A stretch of DNA of 64,000 nt from Rhizobium sullae (lineage in GTDB: Bacteria; Pseudomonadota; Alphaproteobacteria; Rhizobiales; Rhizobiaceae): contig NZ_CP104143.1 of assembly GCF_025200715.1 (NCBI RefSeq), forward strand, positions 1,426,001 through 1,490,000. Direction: 5' to 3'. This document shows positions 8,418-17,982 of the stretch, one piece after another. Position 1 is the first letter of the stretch, and every line of letters begins with the position of its first letter. A program made the translations under genes and the position numbers. Under the pieces are notes generated by a model, which saw nothing but the letters and a program-made list of their open reading frames with translations, searched no databases and was not told the origin of the DNA.

Positions 8418-9101
8418 CTACTTCAGCCGCCCAATGACTTTCCCGTTCGTCAATTCCCTGATGGCGTCCTTGCCGATCCAGCGGGCGGTCTTGCCGGGGC
8501 TTGCGGCAAGGCGTTCGGCCAGCGCCAGTGCCGGGGTGTGGCAGGCGCGGCTGCGCTTGCCGATGTTGCGGAGTGCCCAGTTCACGGCCTTGCGGACGAA
8601 GTTGCGCGGGTCGGCGGAATGCGCCTCGATCAGGGGGAGCCAGGCGAGGAGGATTTCGTCCGAGTCCTGCTTGCGGTGTACGGCGGCGCCGGCGATCATG
8701 GCGAAGGCGGTGCGGCGGACGAACTCGCGGTTGTCGGCGGCAAATTGCGGAATCAGGTCATCGAGCCTCGCCTCGACGAAGAGGTCTGCGGCGCAATCGA
8801 CGATTTCCCAGGAGTTGAAATCCTCCGCCCAGCGGCGGGCTTCCGCAGGCGTGAGCTTCGTCGGCTCGGCGGTGTAGAGGGCCAGCATGCGCGCCTCGCG
8901 GATATCGCCGGCCCAGAGTTCGAGTGCCCGTGCGTGGTTCTTCTTTACGCTGCGGGCGATTTTCTGGAGATCGGGATTGGAGATGCCGAGCGCCGTTTCG
9001 GTGACGATGCCGAAACGGGCCATGCCGGCGACGTTCTCCTCCGAGCGCAGCGTCTCAAGGTGCGCGATGAGTTCGGCTGCGCTTGCGGAGGGACCGATCA
9101 T
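8418..9101 (-). CDS. AlkD-like DNA alkylation repair protein (HEAT-repeat glycosylase fold)
   Basis: A 227-residue all-helical protein. The motifs ISNPDLQKIARSVKKNHA, LWAGDIREARMLAL, WEIVDCAADLFVE and NFVRKAVNWALRNIGKRS are those of the AlkD/AlkC alkylpurine glycosylase family, which recognises and removes bulky alkylated bases using HEAT-like repeats. The start at 9101 overlaps the stop of the upstream dehydrogenase gene (ATGA), which fixes the start and shows a two-gene operon. It ends next to a palindromic element at 8280-8333. Confidence 0.82.
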   Translation of the reverse strand: MIGPSASAAELIAHLETLRSEENVAGMARFGIVTETALGISNPDLQKIARSVKKNHARALELWAGDIREARMLALYTAEPTKLTPAEARRWAEDFNSWEIVDCAADLFVEARLDDLIPQFAADNREFVRRTAFAMIAGAAVHRKQDSDEILLAWLPLIEAHSADPRNFVRKAVNWALRNIGKRSRACHTPALALAERLAASPGKTARWIGKDAIRELTNGKVIGRLK

Positions 9102-9967
9102 TTTTCCAATCGCGCCAGAAGCGAGGACGTATCCCAGCGGCTCCCGCCGATCGCTTGGACGTCGCCGTAGAACTGGTCGACAAGGGCGGTCAGCGGCAGT
9201 TTTGCGCCGTTGGCGCGCGCTTCGGTGAGCACGATGTCGAGATCCTTGCGCATCCAGTCGACGGCGAAACCGAAGTCGTATTTGCCCTGGTTCATTGTCT
9301 TGTGGCGGTTTTCCATCTGCCAGGAACCGGCGGCCCCCTTCGAGATGACGTCGATGACCTTTTCGATGTCGAGGCCGGCGCGTTTGCCGAAATGGATGCC
9401 TTCCGCGAGGCCCTGGACGATGCCGGCGATGCAGATCTGGTTGATCATCTTGGTGAGCTGCCCCGAACCTGCCGGACCCATGAGGCCGACCATGCGGGCA
9501 TAGGCGTCGATGACGGCCCTTGTCTTTTGGAAGACGGCTTCGTCGCCGCCGCACATGACGGTAAGCACGCCGTTTTCCGCACCCGCCTGGCCGCCGGAAA
9601 CCGGGGCGTCGATGAAGTCGCAGCCCTTTGCCTTGGCGGCTTCATTAAGCTCGCGGGCGACTTCGGCACTCGCCGTGGTGTTGTCGATCAGCACGGCGCC
9701 TTTCTTCATGCCTTCCAGAACGCCGCCTTTGCCGATGGTGACCGAACGCAGGTCGTCGTCATTGCCGACGCAGGTGAAGACGAAATCGGCATTCGCCGCC
9801 GCTTCCGCGGGCGTCGGTGCGGATTTGCCGCCAAATTTCGACACCCAGGCCGCAGCCTTGGATGCCGTGCGGTTATAGACCGTGACGTCGTGGCCGCCCT
9901 TCGTCTTCAAGTGACCTGCCATGGGGAAGCCCATGACGCCGAGACCGATGAACGCGACTTTTGCCAT
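9098..9967 (-). CDS. 3-hydroxyisobutyrate dehydrogenase-family NAD(P)-dependent oxidoreductase
   Basis: A 289-residue beta-hydroxyacid dehydrogenase. The N-terminal Rossmann motif is VAFIGLGVMGFPMAGHL; the substrate signature FIDAPVSGGQAGAENG lies near residue 120 and the catalytic lysine is in GQLTKMINQI at about 172. The family includes 3-hydroxyisobutyrate dehydrogenase and tartronate semialdehyde reductase, and substrate choice cannot be settled from sequence. The start is ATG 9967, preceded by GGAGAAGG; an in-frame ATG 30 bases upstream has no such site. The stop overlaps the next gene by four bases. Confidence 0.85.
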   Translation of the reverse strand: MAKVAFIGLGVMGFPMAGHLKTKGGHDVTVYNRTASKAAAWVSKFGGKSAPTPAEAAANADFVFTCVGNDDDLRSVTIGKGGVLEGMKKGAVLIDNTTASAEVARELNEAAKAKGCDFIDAPVSGGQAGAENGVLTVMCGGDEAVFQKTRAVIDAYARMVGLMGPAGSGQLTKMINQICIAGIVQGLAEGIHFGKRAGLDIEKVIDVISKGAAGSWQMENRHKTMNQGKYDFGFAVDWMRKDLDIVLTEARANGAKLPLTALVDQFYGDVQAIGGSRWDTSSLLARLEK

Positions 9968-10241
9968 ATGCCAGATCCTTCTCCTGAATTTCGGCATGAT
10001 TAGCCGAAAGTGCCGCGGCAGGAAAGCCGAACTGAAGCCGGCCCGGTTCGGCTGCGAAAATCCTCCGCAGCGCGCTTTGGAATAAAATTTCGCCGAAGGG
10101 GAATATTCCGGTCAGGAAAATTTCGGTAGCGGCAAAAACTCACAAATATAATTGTCGAGAAAATTTATAGACATTATCATTATCAAGTCATCGCAACGAC
10201 CGGCAGATTCAGGGAAGCTGCCGCGAAGGAAGGGGATTGCC

Positions 10242-11207
10242 ATGATTTCTCGACGCCAGACGCTCGGACTTTTCGGTGCTGCTGCAGCGGCAGCCGTTCT
10301 GCCTGCCATCAAACCAGCACGCGCCGCCACCACCGAGTTCCGGATCGGCTGGCAGAAGAACGGCGTGCTCGCACTTGCCAAGCGGCGCGGGGCGCTGGAG
10401 AGCCGGCTTGCCGATCGCGGCATGACGGTCAGCTGGTCGGAATTCACCTCCGGTCCGCCGTTGCTCGAGGCGCTCGGTGCCGGTGCGCTCGACTTCGGTG
10501 CGACGGGGGACGTGCCGCCACTCTTTGCGCAGGCGGCAGGTGGCCAGCTCTATTACGTCGGAACCTATCGCGGAAGCCCGGCGGGCTCGGCGATCCTTGT
10601 ACACAAGGACTCTCCGATCAAGACGCTCGAAGACCTGAAGGGCAAGAAGGTTGCCTTCAAGCGCGGATCAAGCGCACATAACGTAACGGTAAAGGCCTTA
10701 CGCAAGGCAGGGCTGACGATCGATGATGTCCAGCCGCTGGATCTTGCGCCGCCGGACGCGGCCCCTGCCTTCAAGAACGGCAGTATCGATGCCTGGTCGA
10801 TCTGGGATCCCTATCTTGCGATCGCCGAGGTCGATCCGGACACCCGCATCCTGACGACAGCCGAGGGCATCGTTACTTCCTATAGCTATTTCCTCGCCAA
10901 CCAGGAATTTACCGATGCCAACGGCCAGGTGATCGTCGACGTGATCGACGAACTCGGCAAGGTCGGCAAGTCGGCGCAGGGCAAGCTCGACGATACGGTC
11001 AAGGAGCTCTCCGAAATCACCGGCGTGCCGGCCGAGGTGACGCGGGTGACTCTTTCGCGGCCTGGTGCCGATCTCGGCGCGGTGACGACCATCACAGATG
11101 ATGCGGCGGCCTACCAGCAGGCGCTTGCGGACGAATTCTACAAGCTCGGTATCGTGCCGAAGCAGCTGACGACGGGCGATATCGTCTGGCGGCCGAAGGC
11201 GAGCTGA
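10242..11207 (+). CDS. ssuA: Aliphatic sulfonate ABC transporter, periplasmic binding protein
   Basis: A 321-residue protein starting at ATG 10242 after AAGGAAGGGG. The first 28 residues ([18 protein letters not shown], then AxA) form a secretion signal with twin arginines. The mature protein has the SsuA/NMT1 fold: [38 protein letters not shown] and [12 protein letters not shown]. It would deliver alkanesulfonates to the SsuBC transporter encoded by the genes downstream, supplying sulfur when sulfate is scarce. It is the first gene of the cluster ssuA-ssuD-ssuC-ssuB; a 270-base upstream region shared with the divergent dehydrogenase probably holds the promoter. Confidence 0.9.
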   Translation: MISRRQTLGLFGAAAAAAVLPAIKPARAATTEFRIGWQKNGVLALAKRRGALESRLADRGMTVSWSEFTSGPPLLEALGAGALDFGATGDVPPLFAQAAGGQLYYVGTYRGSPAGSAILVHKDSPIKTLEDLKGKKVAFKRGSSAHNVTVKALRKAGLTIDDVQPLDLAPPDAAPAFKNGSIDAWSIWDPYLAIAEVDPDTRILTTAEGIVTSYSYFLANQEFTDANGQVIVDVIDELGKVGKSAQGKLDDTVKELSEITGVPAEVTRVTLSRPGADLGAVTTITDDAAAYQQALADEFYKLGIVPKQLTTGDIVWRPKAS

Positions 11208-11239
11208 TTCAGTTTCTCATTCTCAATGGAGATTTCACA

Positions 11240-12415
11240 ATGAGCGCCTCATCCAAGCCCATCGATTTCCTGTGGTTCATTCCGACTTCCGGCGACGGGG
11301 CCTATCTCGGCTCCAGCGAACTGACCCGCGCGCCGGACATTGGCTACATGACCCAGATCGCGCAGGCCGCCGACCGGCTCGGCTATTCCGGCGTGCTGCT
11401 GCCAACGGGCGTTGCCTGCGAGGAATCCTTCGTGACGGCGGCAGCCCTTTCGGCCAAGACCGAGAGGCTGAAGTTCCTCGTCGCGATCCGCCCCGGCACG
11501 GCGTCGCCGGCCTATTATGCCCGGTTGACGACGACGCTCGACCGCATCTCGAACGGCCGCGTGCTGCTCAACATCGTCGTCGGCGGCAGCCCGGGCGAGC
11601 TTGCCGGCGACGGCATCCATCTGGACCATGACGAGCGCTATGCGCATGCCGACGAGTTCTTCACGATCTGGGAAGAGCTGTTGGAGAAAGGTGTTGCGAG
11701 CTTCGATGGCAGGTACGTCAAGGCGACCGAGGCTAGGCTCGGCTTTCCGTCCGTCCAGAACCCGCGACCGCCGCTCTATTTCGGCGGGTCGTCGGATGCC
11801 GGGATCGATTTTTCGGTCGGCCGCGTCGACAAGTATCTGACCTGGGGCGAGCCTCCGGCGCAGGTGGCTGAAAAGATCGAGAAGGTGCGCGCGGCTGCGG
11901 CCAAGAAGGGCCGCGAAGTGAGCTTCGGGATCCGCCTGCATTTCATCGTCCGCGAAACCGACGAGGAAGCATGGGCGGCGGCCGACCGGCTGATCTCCAA
12001 GCTCGATGATGCGACGATCGCGGAAGCGCAGCAGCGCTTCGCCAAGGAGTCCGATTCCGTCGGCCAGGCGCGCATGGCCGCCCTTCACGGCGGTCACCGG
12101 GACAAGCTGGAAGTCTCGCCCAACCTCTGGGCGGGTGTCGGCCTGGTGCGCGCCGGCGCAGGCACGGCGCTAGTGGGTTCACCGAAGACGGTGGCCGCGC
12201 GGCTTCGCGAATATCAGGACCTCGGCATCGAGACGGTGATCGGCTCCGGCTACCCGCATCTGGAAGAAGCCTATCGCGTCGCCGAACTTCTGTTTCCCGA
12301 ACTCGGGCTCGGGCTCGAGGAGCAGCGCCACGGTTTCAAGAGCGATTTTGGCCGCCACCGGGTCTTCGGCGGCGGCAGCCATGGCGGCAACCTGAAGATC
12401 GTTTCCGGTTCCTGA
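11240..12415 (+). CDS. ssuD: FMNH2-dependent alkanesulfonate monooxygenase
   Basis: A 391-residue luciferase-like flavin monooxygenase that cleaves alkanesulfonates to aldehyde and sulfite. [18 protein letters not shown] at the N-terminus, the active-site cysteine and arginine region ([13 protein letters not shown]), [14 protein letters not shown] and the C-terminal insertion with [18 protein letters not shown] match SsuD. It lies 32 bases after ssuA and 25 before ssuC. It needs reduced FMN from a reductase (SsuE or similar), which is not encoded in this cluster. Confidence 0.93.
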   Translation: MSASSKPIDFLWFIPTSGDGAYLGSSELTRAPDIGYMTQIAQAADRLGYSGVLLPTGVACEESFVTAAALSAKTERLKFLVAIRPGTASPAYYARLTTTLDRISNGRVLLNIVVGGSPGELAGDGIHLDHDERYAHADEFFTIWEELLEKGVASFDGRYVKATEARLGFPSVQNPRPPLYFGGSSDAGIDFSVGRVDKYLTWGEPPAQVAEKIEKVRAAAAKKGREVSFGIRLHFIVRETDEEAWAAADRLISKLDDATIAEAQQRFAKESDSVGQARMAALHGGHRDKLEVSPNLWAGVGLVRAGAGTALVGSPKTVAARLREYQDLGIETVIGSGYPHLEEAYRVAELLFPELGLGLEEQRHGFKSDFGRHRVFGGGSHGGNLKIVSGS

Positions 12416-12440
12416 TGTCAAACCGAGCGAGGAGATAAGC

Positions 12441-13277
12441 ATGTCGGTTTTCGAAACGCCGTTCACGGAGACGATCGCGGGGCGGGAGCGCCGTAAGGCC
12501 CGACTCGGCCTTCCGCTTCCAGGCCGTGCAGCGCTGCTGCCCTACCTGGTGCCGCTCGCGATCATTCTCGCCTGGCAGGCGGCGTCTTCGGCGGGCCTGA
12601 TCTCCTCGCGCGTCATGCCGTCGCCGGCGGATGTGGCCGTCGCCTTCTGGTCGACTACGCTATCCGGGCAGCTGCCGCATGACGTTCTCGTCAGTGCCGG
12701 CCGGGCCTTCGCGGGCCTCATCGTCGGCGGTTCGATCGGCTTCCTGCTCGGGATCGCCAACGGCGTCTCGAAGATTTCCGAGCAACTGACGGACACGACG
12801 CTTCAGATGCTGCGCACCATCCCGCATCTGGCGATGATCCCGCTCGTCATTCTCTGGTTCGGGATCGGCGAGGAATCGAAGCTGTTCCTCACTTCGCTGG
12901 GCGTGCTTTTCCCGGTTTATCTCAACACCTATCACGGCGTGCGCAATGTCGACCGCGACCTGATCGAGATGGGCAGGGTCTACGGCATGGGCGGCTGGAC
13001 GCTGTTCCGCAAGGTGATCTTTCCCGGCGCGCTGCCCTCGATCTTCGTTGGGCTGCGCTATGCGCTCGGCATTATGTGGCTGACGCTGATCGTTTCGGAA
13101 TCAATCGCCGCGTCTTCTGGGATCGGCCATATGGCGAACAATGCCCGCGAGTTCATGATGACGGATGTCGTCGTGCTGGCGCTTGTGATCTATGCCGTGC
13201 TCGGCAAGCTCGCTGACGTCGTGGCGCGGGCGCTGGAGCGGCAGGCGCTGACCTGGAACCCGGTCTATCAGAAATAG
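12441..13277 (+). CDS. ssuC: Aliphatic sulfonate ABC transporter permease
   Basis: A 278-residue inner-membrane protein with six predicted helices. It is a BPD_transp_1 permease of the SsuC/TauC type; the ATPase-coupling loop is visible as [20 protein letters not shown] and the following [18 protein letters not shown]. It forms the membrane channel of the sulfonate importer with SsuB as ATPase and SsuA as receptor. It is 10 bases from ssuB, in the same operon. Confidence 0.92.
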   Translation: MSVFETPFTETIAGRERRKARLGLPLPGRAALLPYLVPLAIILAWQAASSAGLISSRVMPSPADVAVAFWSTTLSGQLPHDVLVSAGRAFAGLIVGGSIGFLLGIANGVSKISEQLTDTTLQMLRTIPHLAMIPLVILWFGIGEESKLFLTSLGVLFPVYLNTYHGVRNVDRDLIEMGRVYGMGGWTLFRKVIFPGALPSIFVGLRYALGIMWLTLIVSESIAASSGIGHMANNAREFMMTDVVVLALVIYAVLGKLADVVARALERQALTWNPVYQK

Positions 13278-13287
13278 GAGAGACGCG

Positions 13288-14106
13288 ATGACCGTCATCA
13301 CGCATGAGCGCTTCCAGGGAGCCCGGGAGCCGGAATACGAGACGGAAGCAGCCGACGCGCAAGCCGGTGCCGCTTCGATCACGCTGACGGGCCTTGAGAA
13401 AAGCTTCGGCGGCAACCGGGTTCTGCGCGGCATCAACCTACATATCCCGGCGGGGCAGTTCGTCGCGGTAATCGGCAAGAGCGGCTGCGGCAAGAGCACG
13501 CTGCTGCGCATCCTGATGGGGCTCGATCAGCCGACAGCGGGCGATATTCGTTTCGACAGCGCAGATGGCGGTGCAGGCGAGCCGAACGCGCGCATCGTCT
13601 TCCAGGAGCCGCGGCTGCTGCCATGGCTCAGCGTCGCGGAGAATGTTGCCGTCGGGCTCGGCGACAAGGTGGAGAGGCGGTTGGGACTGGCGGAAGCGGC
13701 GGCGGTGCTCTCCGAAGTCCAGCTTGCGGAAAAGGCATCCGAATGGCCGTCACGGCTTTCCGGCGGCCAGCGGCAGCGTGTGGCGCTTGCCCGGGCGCTG
13801 GTGAGCAAGCCCGGCGTACTGGCGCTTGACGAACCGCTCGGGGCACTGGATGCGCTGACGCGCATCAGCATGCAGGAACTTATCAACCGCGTTTGGCGCG
13901 AACTCGGCTTTACCGCCGTCCTGGTGACGCATGACGTCAGCGAGGCGGTGCATCTGGCCGACCGGGTAATCGTGCTCGATGAGGGGCGGACCGCGCTCGA
14001 CCTGGCGATCCCTTATCCGCATCCGCGCCGGCACGGCAATTCCACACTCGCCGAGCTAGAGGGCAAGCTGCTCGCGGCGATCCTCGGCAAGGAATCGGCG
14101 CGTTAG
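13288..14106 (+). CDS. ssuB: Aliphatic sulfonate ABC transporter ATP-binding protein
   Basis: A 272-residue ABC ATPase. Walker A is GKSGCGKST at about 63-71, the signature is [15 protein letters not shown], and Walker B with the catalytic Glu is [13 protein letters not shown], followed by the His switch [16 protein letters not shown]. The first 30 residues are an acidic N-terminal extension. It is the last gene of the ssu operon; its stop overlaps the stop of the convergent SRPBCC gene by four bases. Confidence 0.92.
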   Translation: MTVITHERFQGAREPEYETEAADAQAGAASITLTGLEKSFGGNRVLRGINLHIPAGQFVAVIGKSGCGKSTLLRILMGLDQPTAGDIRFDSADGGAGEPNARIVFQEPRLLPWLSVAENVAVGLGDKVERRLGLAEAAAVLSEVQLAEKASEWPSRLSGGQRQRVALARALVSKPGVLALDEPLGALDALTRISMQELINRVWRELGFTAVLVTHDVSEAVHLADRVIVLDEGRTALDLAIPYPHPRRHGNSTLAELEGKLLAAILGKESAR

Positions 14107-14579
14107 TGGACCTGGCTTGTCTCACGTTCGACAAAGGCCTGGAAATGATCGAGCGCTATCTCGGTGCCCTGCAGGCGCAGGCCTTCATCGGCGTAGCCGT
14201 CGAGGAAGACGACCTGCTCGGTGAAGACCATCTTCGTGCCGGCGGGTCCTTCTTCGAACGTGACGGTCGCCAGTGAGGCGGAGATGCGTTTTTCGCCGAG
14301 CTTCATCTCGTAGGCATAGATGATGCGGGCGTTTTCAATGACGTCGAGATAATGCGCGTCATAGGCGTGAAGCAGACCTTCGCTATCTGCGACGTGGTTT
14401 CGTTCCTTGCCGCCGGGGCGGAAATCAAGGCTGTATGCCAACGAAACCCAATCGTCATGGCAGGCAAACCATTTCTGCTTGGACGCCGGATCGGCCCAGG
14501 CGCGGAAGGCACGGGCGGGCGAGGCGCGCAGATGGCGCTCGATGACAATCGTCGAGTGGACGGCGGAGTGGCTGCTCAT
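14103..14579 (-). CDS. SRPBCC/AHSA1-domain protein
   Basis: A 158-residue protein of the START-like AHSA1 family: [41 protein letters not shown] and a C-terminal helix [12 protein letters not shown]. The fold binds hydrophobic ligands, and proteins of this type are commonly encoded next to an ArsR regulator, as here. The start overlaps the ArsR stop by four bases. The ligand is unknown. Confidence 0.82.
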   Translation of the reverse strand: MSSHSAVHSTIVIERHLRASPARAFRAWADPASKQKWFACHDDWVSLAYSLDFRPGGKERNHVADSEGLLHAYDAHYLDVIENARIIYAYEMKLGEKRISASLATVTFEEGPAGTKMVFTEQVVFLDGYADEGLRLQGTEIALDHFQAFVERETSQVH

Positions 14580-14911
14580 GGCGTCTGTTCCTCCTCTGCG
14601 AGAAAGTGGTCGAGGCGGTCGAAGCTCATGTTCCAGCTTGCCTTCCGCTCGGAAATCCAGCGATCGAGATGGCCAAGCGCCTCCTGCTGCAGGCGATAGG
14701 TGCGGACGCGGCCATTCTTCTCCGAATGCACGAGGCCGCTCGCTTCCAGTACGGTCAGATGCTTCATCACCGTCGGCAGCGTCATGGAGAAAGGCCTTGC
14801 CAATTCCATGACGGAAGCAGGGCCGCGGCCGAGGCGATCGACCATGCCGCGGCGGCTGCGGTCCGACAAAGCGTGAAACATCCGGTCGAGGGCGGCAGGT
14901 TCCATGATCAT
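14576..14911 (-). CDS. ArsR-family winged-helix repressor
   Basis: A 111-residue DNA-binding protein. The helix-turn-helix is SVMELARPFSMTLPTVMKHLTVLEASGLV and the wing is SEKNGRVRTYRL; no metal-binding cysteines are present, so this is the metal-independent type usually paired with an AHSA1 protein. It overlaps the upstream GST stop and the downstream SRPBCC start by four bases each, so all three are translated from one message and it probably controls its own operon. Confidence 0.85.
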   Translation of the reverse strand: MIMEPAALDRMFHALSDRSRRGMVDRLGRGPASVMELARPFSMTLPTVMKHLTVLEASGLVHSEKNGRVRTYRLQQEALGHLDRWISERKASWNMSFDRLDHFLAEEEQTP

Positions 14912-15600
14912 GCGGAAGGCATCTCGTTGCGGATGCGCTCGGGGAGCTGGCGACTATAGGGGTAGAACTTGAAGTAGGGCAATGCCTCCTTCAGAACCCG
15001 CGCAAAGGACGGCTGACCGAGCAGGCGTTCGTAATAGGCGCGAAGCTTCGGCTGGTCGTCGCCGAAGGGGACGAGCGTTTCGGCATAAAAGAGGGCGGGT
15101 GCGGCGGCGCAATCGGCCATCGTGAAGCTGTCGCCCGTGATCCACTGGTTGCCGCCGAGCTGCTGCTCGATCATACCGTAGGCCGTCGCGAGCGTGCCGC
15201 GCGCCTCTTCTACTCCATGCGGATCCTTGCGGCCCTCCGGGCGAAGAGTATCGGTGACGATCTTCTGCAGCGGCGCCTGCACGTAGAGATCGAAGAAGCG
15301 ATCCCAGAGGCGGACGCGAAGCGCCCGGTCGATATCGTCCGGCAGCAGGCGGACGGGGCCGGGGTAATGCCGGTCGAGATATTCGATGATGATGCTCGTC
15401 TCGGGGATCGTGCTGTCCAGCGCCTCATCGCGCAGGACCGGCATCTTGCCGACAGGCCAGAAGCGGAAAAGATCGGCGCTCGACGCTTCATCCATCAGAT
15501 CGACGATGCGATTTTCGAAAGGCGTGCCGTTCTCGTAAAGCGCGATCAACACCTTGTGGCAGAAGGAGGCGAGGGGGTGTCCGTAAAGAACGAGCGACAT
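14908..15600 (-). CDS. Glutathione S-transferase family protein
   Basis: A 230-residue protein. The N-terminal thioredoxin-like domain (LVLYGHPLASFCHKVLIALYE, GKMPVLRDE with the cis-proline, PETSIIIEYLD) is followed by an all-helical C-terminal domain with GDSFTMADCAAAPALFYAE, the N-capping motif of GSTs. It conjugates or reduces substrates using glutathione in the cytosol. It is the first gene of the GST-ArsR-SRPBCC operon. The physiological substrate is unknown. Confidence 0.85.
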   Translation of the reverse strand: MSLVLYGHPLASFCHKVLIALYENGTPFENRIVDLMDEASSADLFRFWPVGKMPVLRDEALDSTIPETSIIIEYLDRHYPGPVRLLPDDIDRALRVRLWDRFFDLYVQAPLQKIVTDTLRPEGRKDPHGVEEARGTLATAYGMIEQQLGGNQWITGDSFTMADCAAAPALFYAETLVPFGDDQPKLRAYYERLLGQPSFARVLKEALPYFKFYPYSRQLPERIRNEMPSA

Positions 15601-15893
15601 GGAACGAGCCTTCAGTGATCGGAAAGTTTACTGAATGGCTAAGTATCAGGTGATGGGGCGGAGCGCAAGGAATGGTTTGCCGGTTGGCTAACTATTGAGA
15701 AGGTGAGGCGGCGAGCGTGGCGGTTCCTGGCGCTGACCGGGCTCGGTGATCCGACGGTTGTCCACCCGAAAGCAGCAGGATCGAACATGAGCGGCGGCAA
15801 GCTTTGAATTCGACGAACTGCTTCGTTCGTCTATGAATCGGATGAAGCCATTGGTTGTGCAATCACTGAGCGGTTTCCGCCTAAAATGGTCTG
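15601..15893. other. Intergenic stretch without recognised features
   Basis: The region separates the start of the GST operon from the end of the TPR methyltransferase gene. I find no convincing ORF, terminator or RNA in it. It probably carries the promoter of the GST operon near its left end. Confidence 0.4.
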
Positions 15894-16709
15894 CTAGGCG
15901 AGCCGCGCGATCACGAGATGCCCTGGGCTAGGCTGGCCTTCCTGCATGCGGACATTGATTTCCGTCATTTCTACCAGGCTGAAGCCGGTGGCGGTCAGGC
16001 GGTCGCGGATGTAGGATTCGGCGTGCAGGAAGCGCTGGTGTGGGCCGACCATATAGGGATGGCTTTTAGCGGCGGTTTCGGGCAACGTTTCGGAGGAGAA
16101 GACGAAAAGGCCGCCGGGCGTCAGGTTTTCGGCGGCGCCGAAGAAGAGCGGTTCCAGGGCACCGAGATAGGGCAGGACGTCGGTCGCGGTAATGAGGTCG
16201 AAGGCGTCCTCGTCGTTGTCGTCGAGGAAATCCTCGACCTCGGCGACGAAGAGGGTTTCGTAGAGGTCCTTCTCATGGGCGATCTCGACCATGTTTTCGG
16301 AAATGTCGATACCGGTCATGTCGTCGCAGAGATCGCGCAGCGTGCCGCCCGTGAGCCCCGTGCCGCAGCCGAGGTCGAGCATGCGCTTGAAGGGGCCGAG
16401 CTTCAGCTCCTGCAGGCGCTGGCGCACCAGCAGGGGGACGTGGTAGCTGAGCTGCTCGACAAGCACATCTTCGAAGACTTCGGCATGCTGGTCGAAGAGG
16501 GTCTCGACATAGGCATCCGGCGCTTTGGCCGGCGTGTCGCCGCGGCCCATCGAGGCGATGCGGACGGCCGCGCCGCCGTGGTCTTCAGGGTCGATTGCCA
16601 GCACTTCCTCGTAGGCTGTCACGGCAGCGTCGATGTCGCCGGCCTTTTCGAGGGCAAGGGCACGGTTATAGGCTTCCGCAAGCGCTTCTTCGTCGATCTT
16701 CTTTGCCAT
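15894..16709 (-). CDS. TPR-containing SAM-dependent methyltransferase
   Basis: A 271-residue protein. Residues 9-43 form a tetratricopeptide repeat (AYNRALALEKAGDIDAAVTA, then EEVLAIDPED). After a linker comes a class I methyltransferase domain with MLDLGCGTGLTGGTLRDL near residue 110, MTGIDISENM and TATDVLPYLGALEPLFF. The combination of a short TPR and a methyltransferase is common in alphaproteobacteria, and the target is unknown. It is divergent from the DUF2270 gene. Confidence 0.8.
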   Translation of the reverse strand: MAKKIDEEALAEAYNRALALEKAGDIDAAVTAYEEVLAIDPEDHGGAAVRIASMGRGDTPAKAPDAYVETLFDQHAEVFEDVLVEQLSYHVPLLVRQRLQELKLGPFKRMLDLGCGTGLTGGTLRDLCDDMTGIDISENMVEIAHEKDLYETLFVAEVEDFLDDNDEDAFDLITATDVLPYLGALEPLFFGAAENLTPGGLFVFSSETLPETAAKSHPYMVGPHQRFLHAESYIRDRLTATGFSLVEMTEINVRMQEGQPSPGHLVIARLA

Positions 16710-16834
16710 CGCCGGTCACCATCTTTTTGAGTTCAGGCAAGCCTCTAAGGCGGCTTGCCGCCTTTTGCAATGGCGACCGTGCGGGAGCAGAATATGGGCC
16801 AAGCAGTCCGTCGATAAGAGAAGGAGGAATTACC

Positions 16835-17560
16835 ATGGATACGGAGCTCGGAAAGACGGTGGACGGCGATACGCCCCCCGAGATCATGCGGCCTTCGCTT
16901 CCCGCGAGTCAGCCGGAGATCACCAATACGCTCAGTCACTACTACCGCGGCGAACTCGGGCGCATGACGAGCTGGCGGGATCGCATCGACCGGACATCGA
17001 ACTGGGCGATCACGGTGGTCGCGGCCTTGCTCTCTGTCTCGCTGTCGACGCCGACCGCGCACCATGGTGTGCTTCTCTTCGGAATAATGCTGATCTCGCT
17101 GCTCTTGCTGATCGAGGCGAGGCGCTACCGTTTCTTCGACATCTACCGGGCCCGCGTCCGGCAGGTCGAAAAAAACTATTTCGCGCAGATCCTGTCACCA
17201 GACGCGAATTCCGTGCGTGATTGGGGTCCAGTGGTCGCAAGCAGCCTGCGCAAGCCGAAATTCCTGCTCACCTATCATGCGGCCGTGCAGCGGCGGTTAC
17301 AGCGGAACTATAGCTGGATGTATCTTATCATGCTGCTTGCATGGGCGCTGAAAATCACGACTCCGAAGCTGCAGGCCGAGGGCAGCACGCTGACGCATGC
17401 GCAGTCCTGGACCTATGTGATCGACAATGCCGTGCTCGGGCCGCTTCCCGGGCTCTTGGTGATTGCCCTTGTGGCGGCCTTTTATCTCGCCATCCTTTAC
17501 GGCGTGTTGCGCCGGGAACCCGACCAAGGCGAGTTCATCCGCGGCGAGGCACATGTCTAG
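16835..17560 (+). CDS. DUF2270 membrane protein
   Basis: A 241-residue protein starting at ATG 16835 after AAGGAGG. The motifs NTLSHYYRGELGRMTSWRDR, TSNWAITVVAALLSVSLS and LIEARRYRFFDIYRARVR define DUF2270. There are four membrane segments, two near residues 60-95 and two at 155-175 and 205-225. The function of the family is unknown. The gene converges on usg, with 9 bases between stops. Confidence 0.75.
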   Translation: MDTELGKTVDGDTPPEIMRPSLPASQPEITNTLSHYYRGELGRMTSWRDRIDRTSNWAITVVAALLSVSLSTPTAHHGVLLFGIMLISLLLLIEARRYRFFDIYRARVRQVEKNYFAQILSPDANSVRDWGPVVASSLRKPKFLLTYHAAVQRRLQRNYSWMYLIMLLAWALKITTPKLQAEGSTLTHAQSWTYVIDNAVLGPLPGLLVIALVAAFYLAILYGVLRREPDQGEFIRGEAHV

Positions 17561-17569
17561 CGGGCGGCC

Positions 17570-17836
17570 TTAATGCAGGATGAAACCGCCCTTCAAGGCG
17601 CGCCATTCCGTTGCCGAGATCAGCTTGCGGTGGACGTAACGCACCGAATGCAGCGGGCCGTCCAGTTTTTCCTGCCAGAATTTCAGGAAGCCGCGCATTT
17701 CGGGAAAATCCGGAGCAAGATCGTATTCTTGCCAGATGTAGGTCTGCAGGATCGTCGGGTGATCTGGCAGACGGTAGAGGATGTGGGCGGTGGTCAGCCC
17801 GTATCCCTGAAGCTGCTTTTCGAAGTCCTTGTTCAT
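17570..17836 (-). CDS. usg: Usg-family protein
   Basis: An 88-residue protein. QLQGYGLTTAHILYRLPDHP, QTYIWQEYDLAPDFPEM and GPLHSVRYVHRKLIS match the small Usg family, first seen upstream of tryptophan genes in some proteobacteria and of unknown biochemical role. I chose ATG 17836, which has GCGAGG seven bases upstream, over an ATG nine codons earlier. No trp gene is adjacent here. Confidence 0.8.
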   Translation of the reverse strand: MNKDFEKQLQGYGLTTAHILYRLPDHPTILQTYIWQEYDLAPDFPEMRGFLKFWQEKLDGPLHSVRYVHRKLISATEWRALKGGFILH

Positions 17837-17982
17837 TTCAGCCTCGCTTTCGTTTCCATTCAACGCTTGAACATTATGGAAACATCGCTCGGTTAACGCA
17901 AGCTTGACGGATGCGGAAGAAAAGGATATTTAGTTTTAGTTTCAAATACTTGGCAGCACTCTCGCATGAGTGCTGCCAGCGA

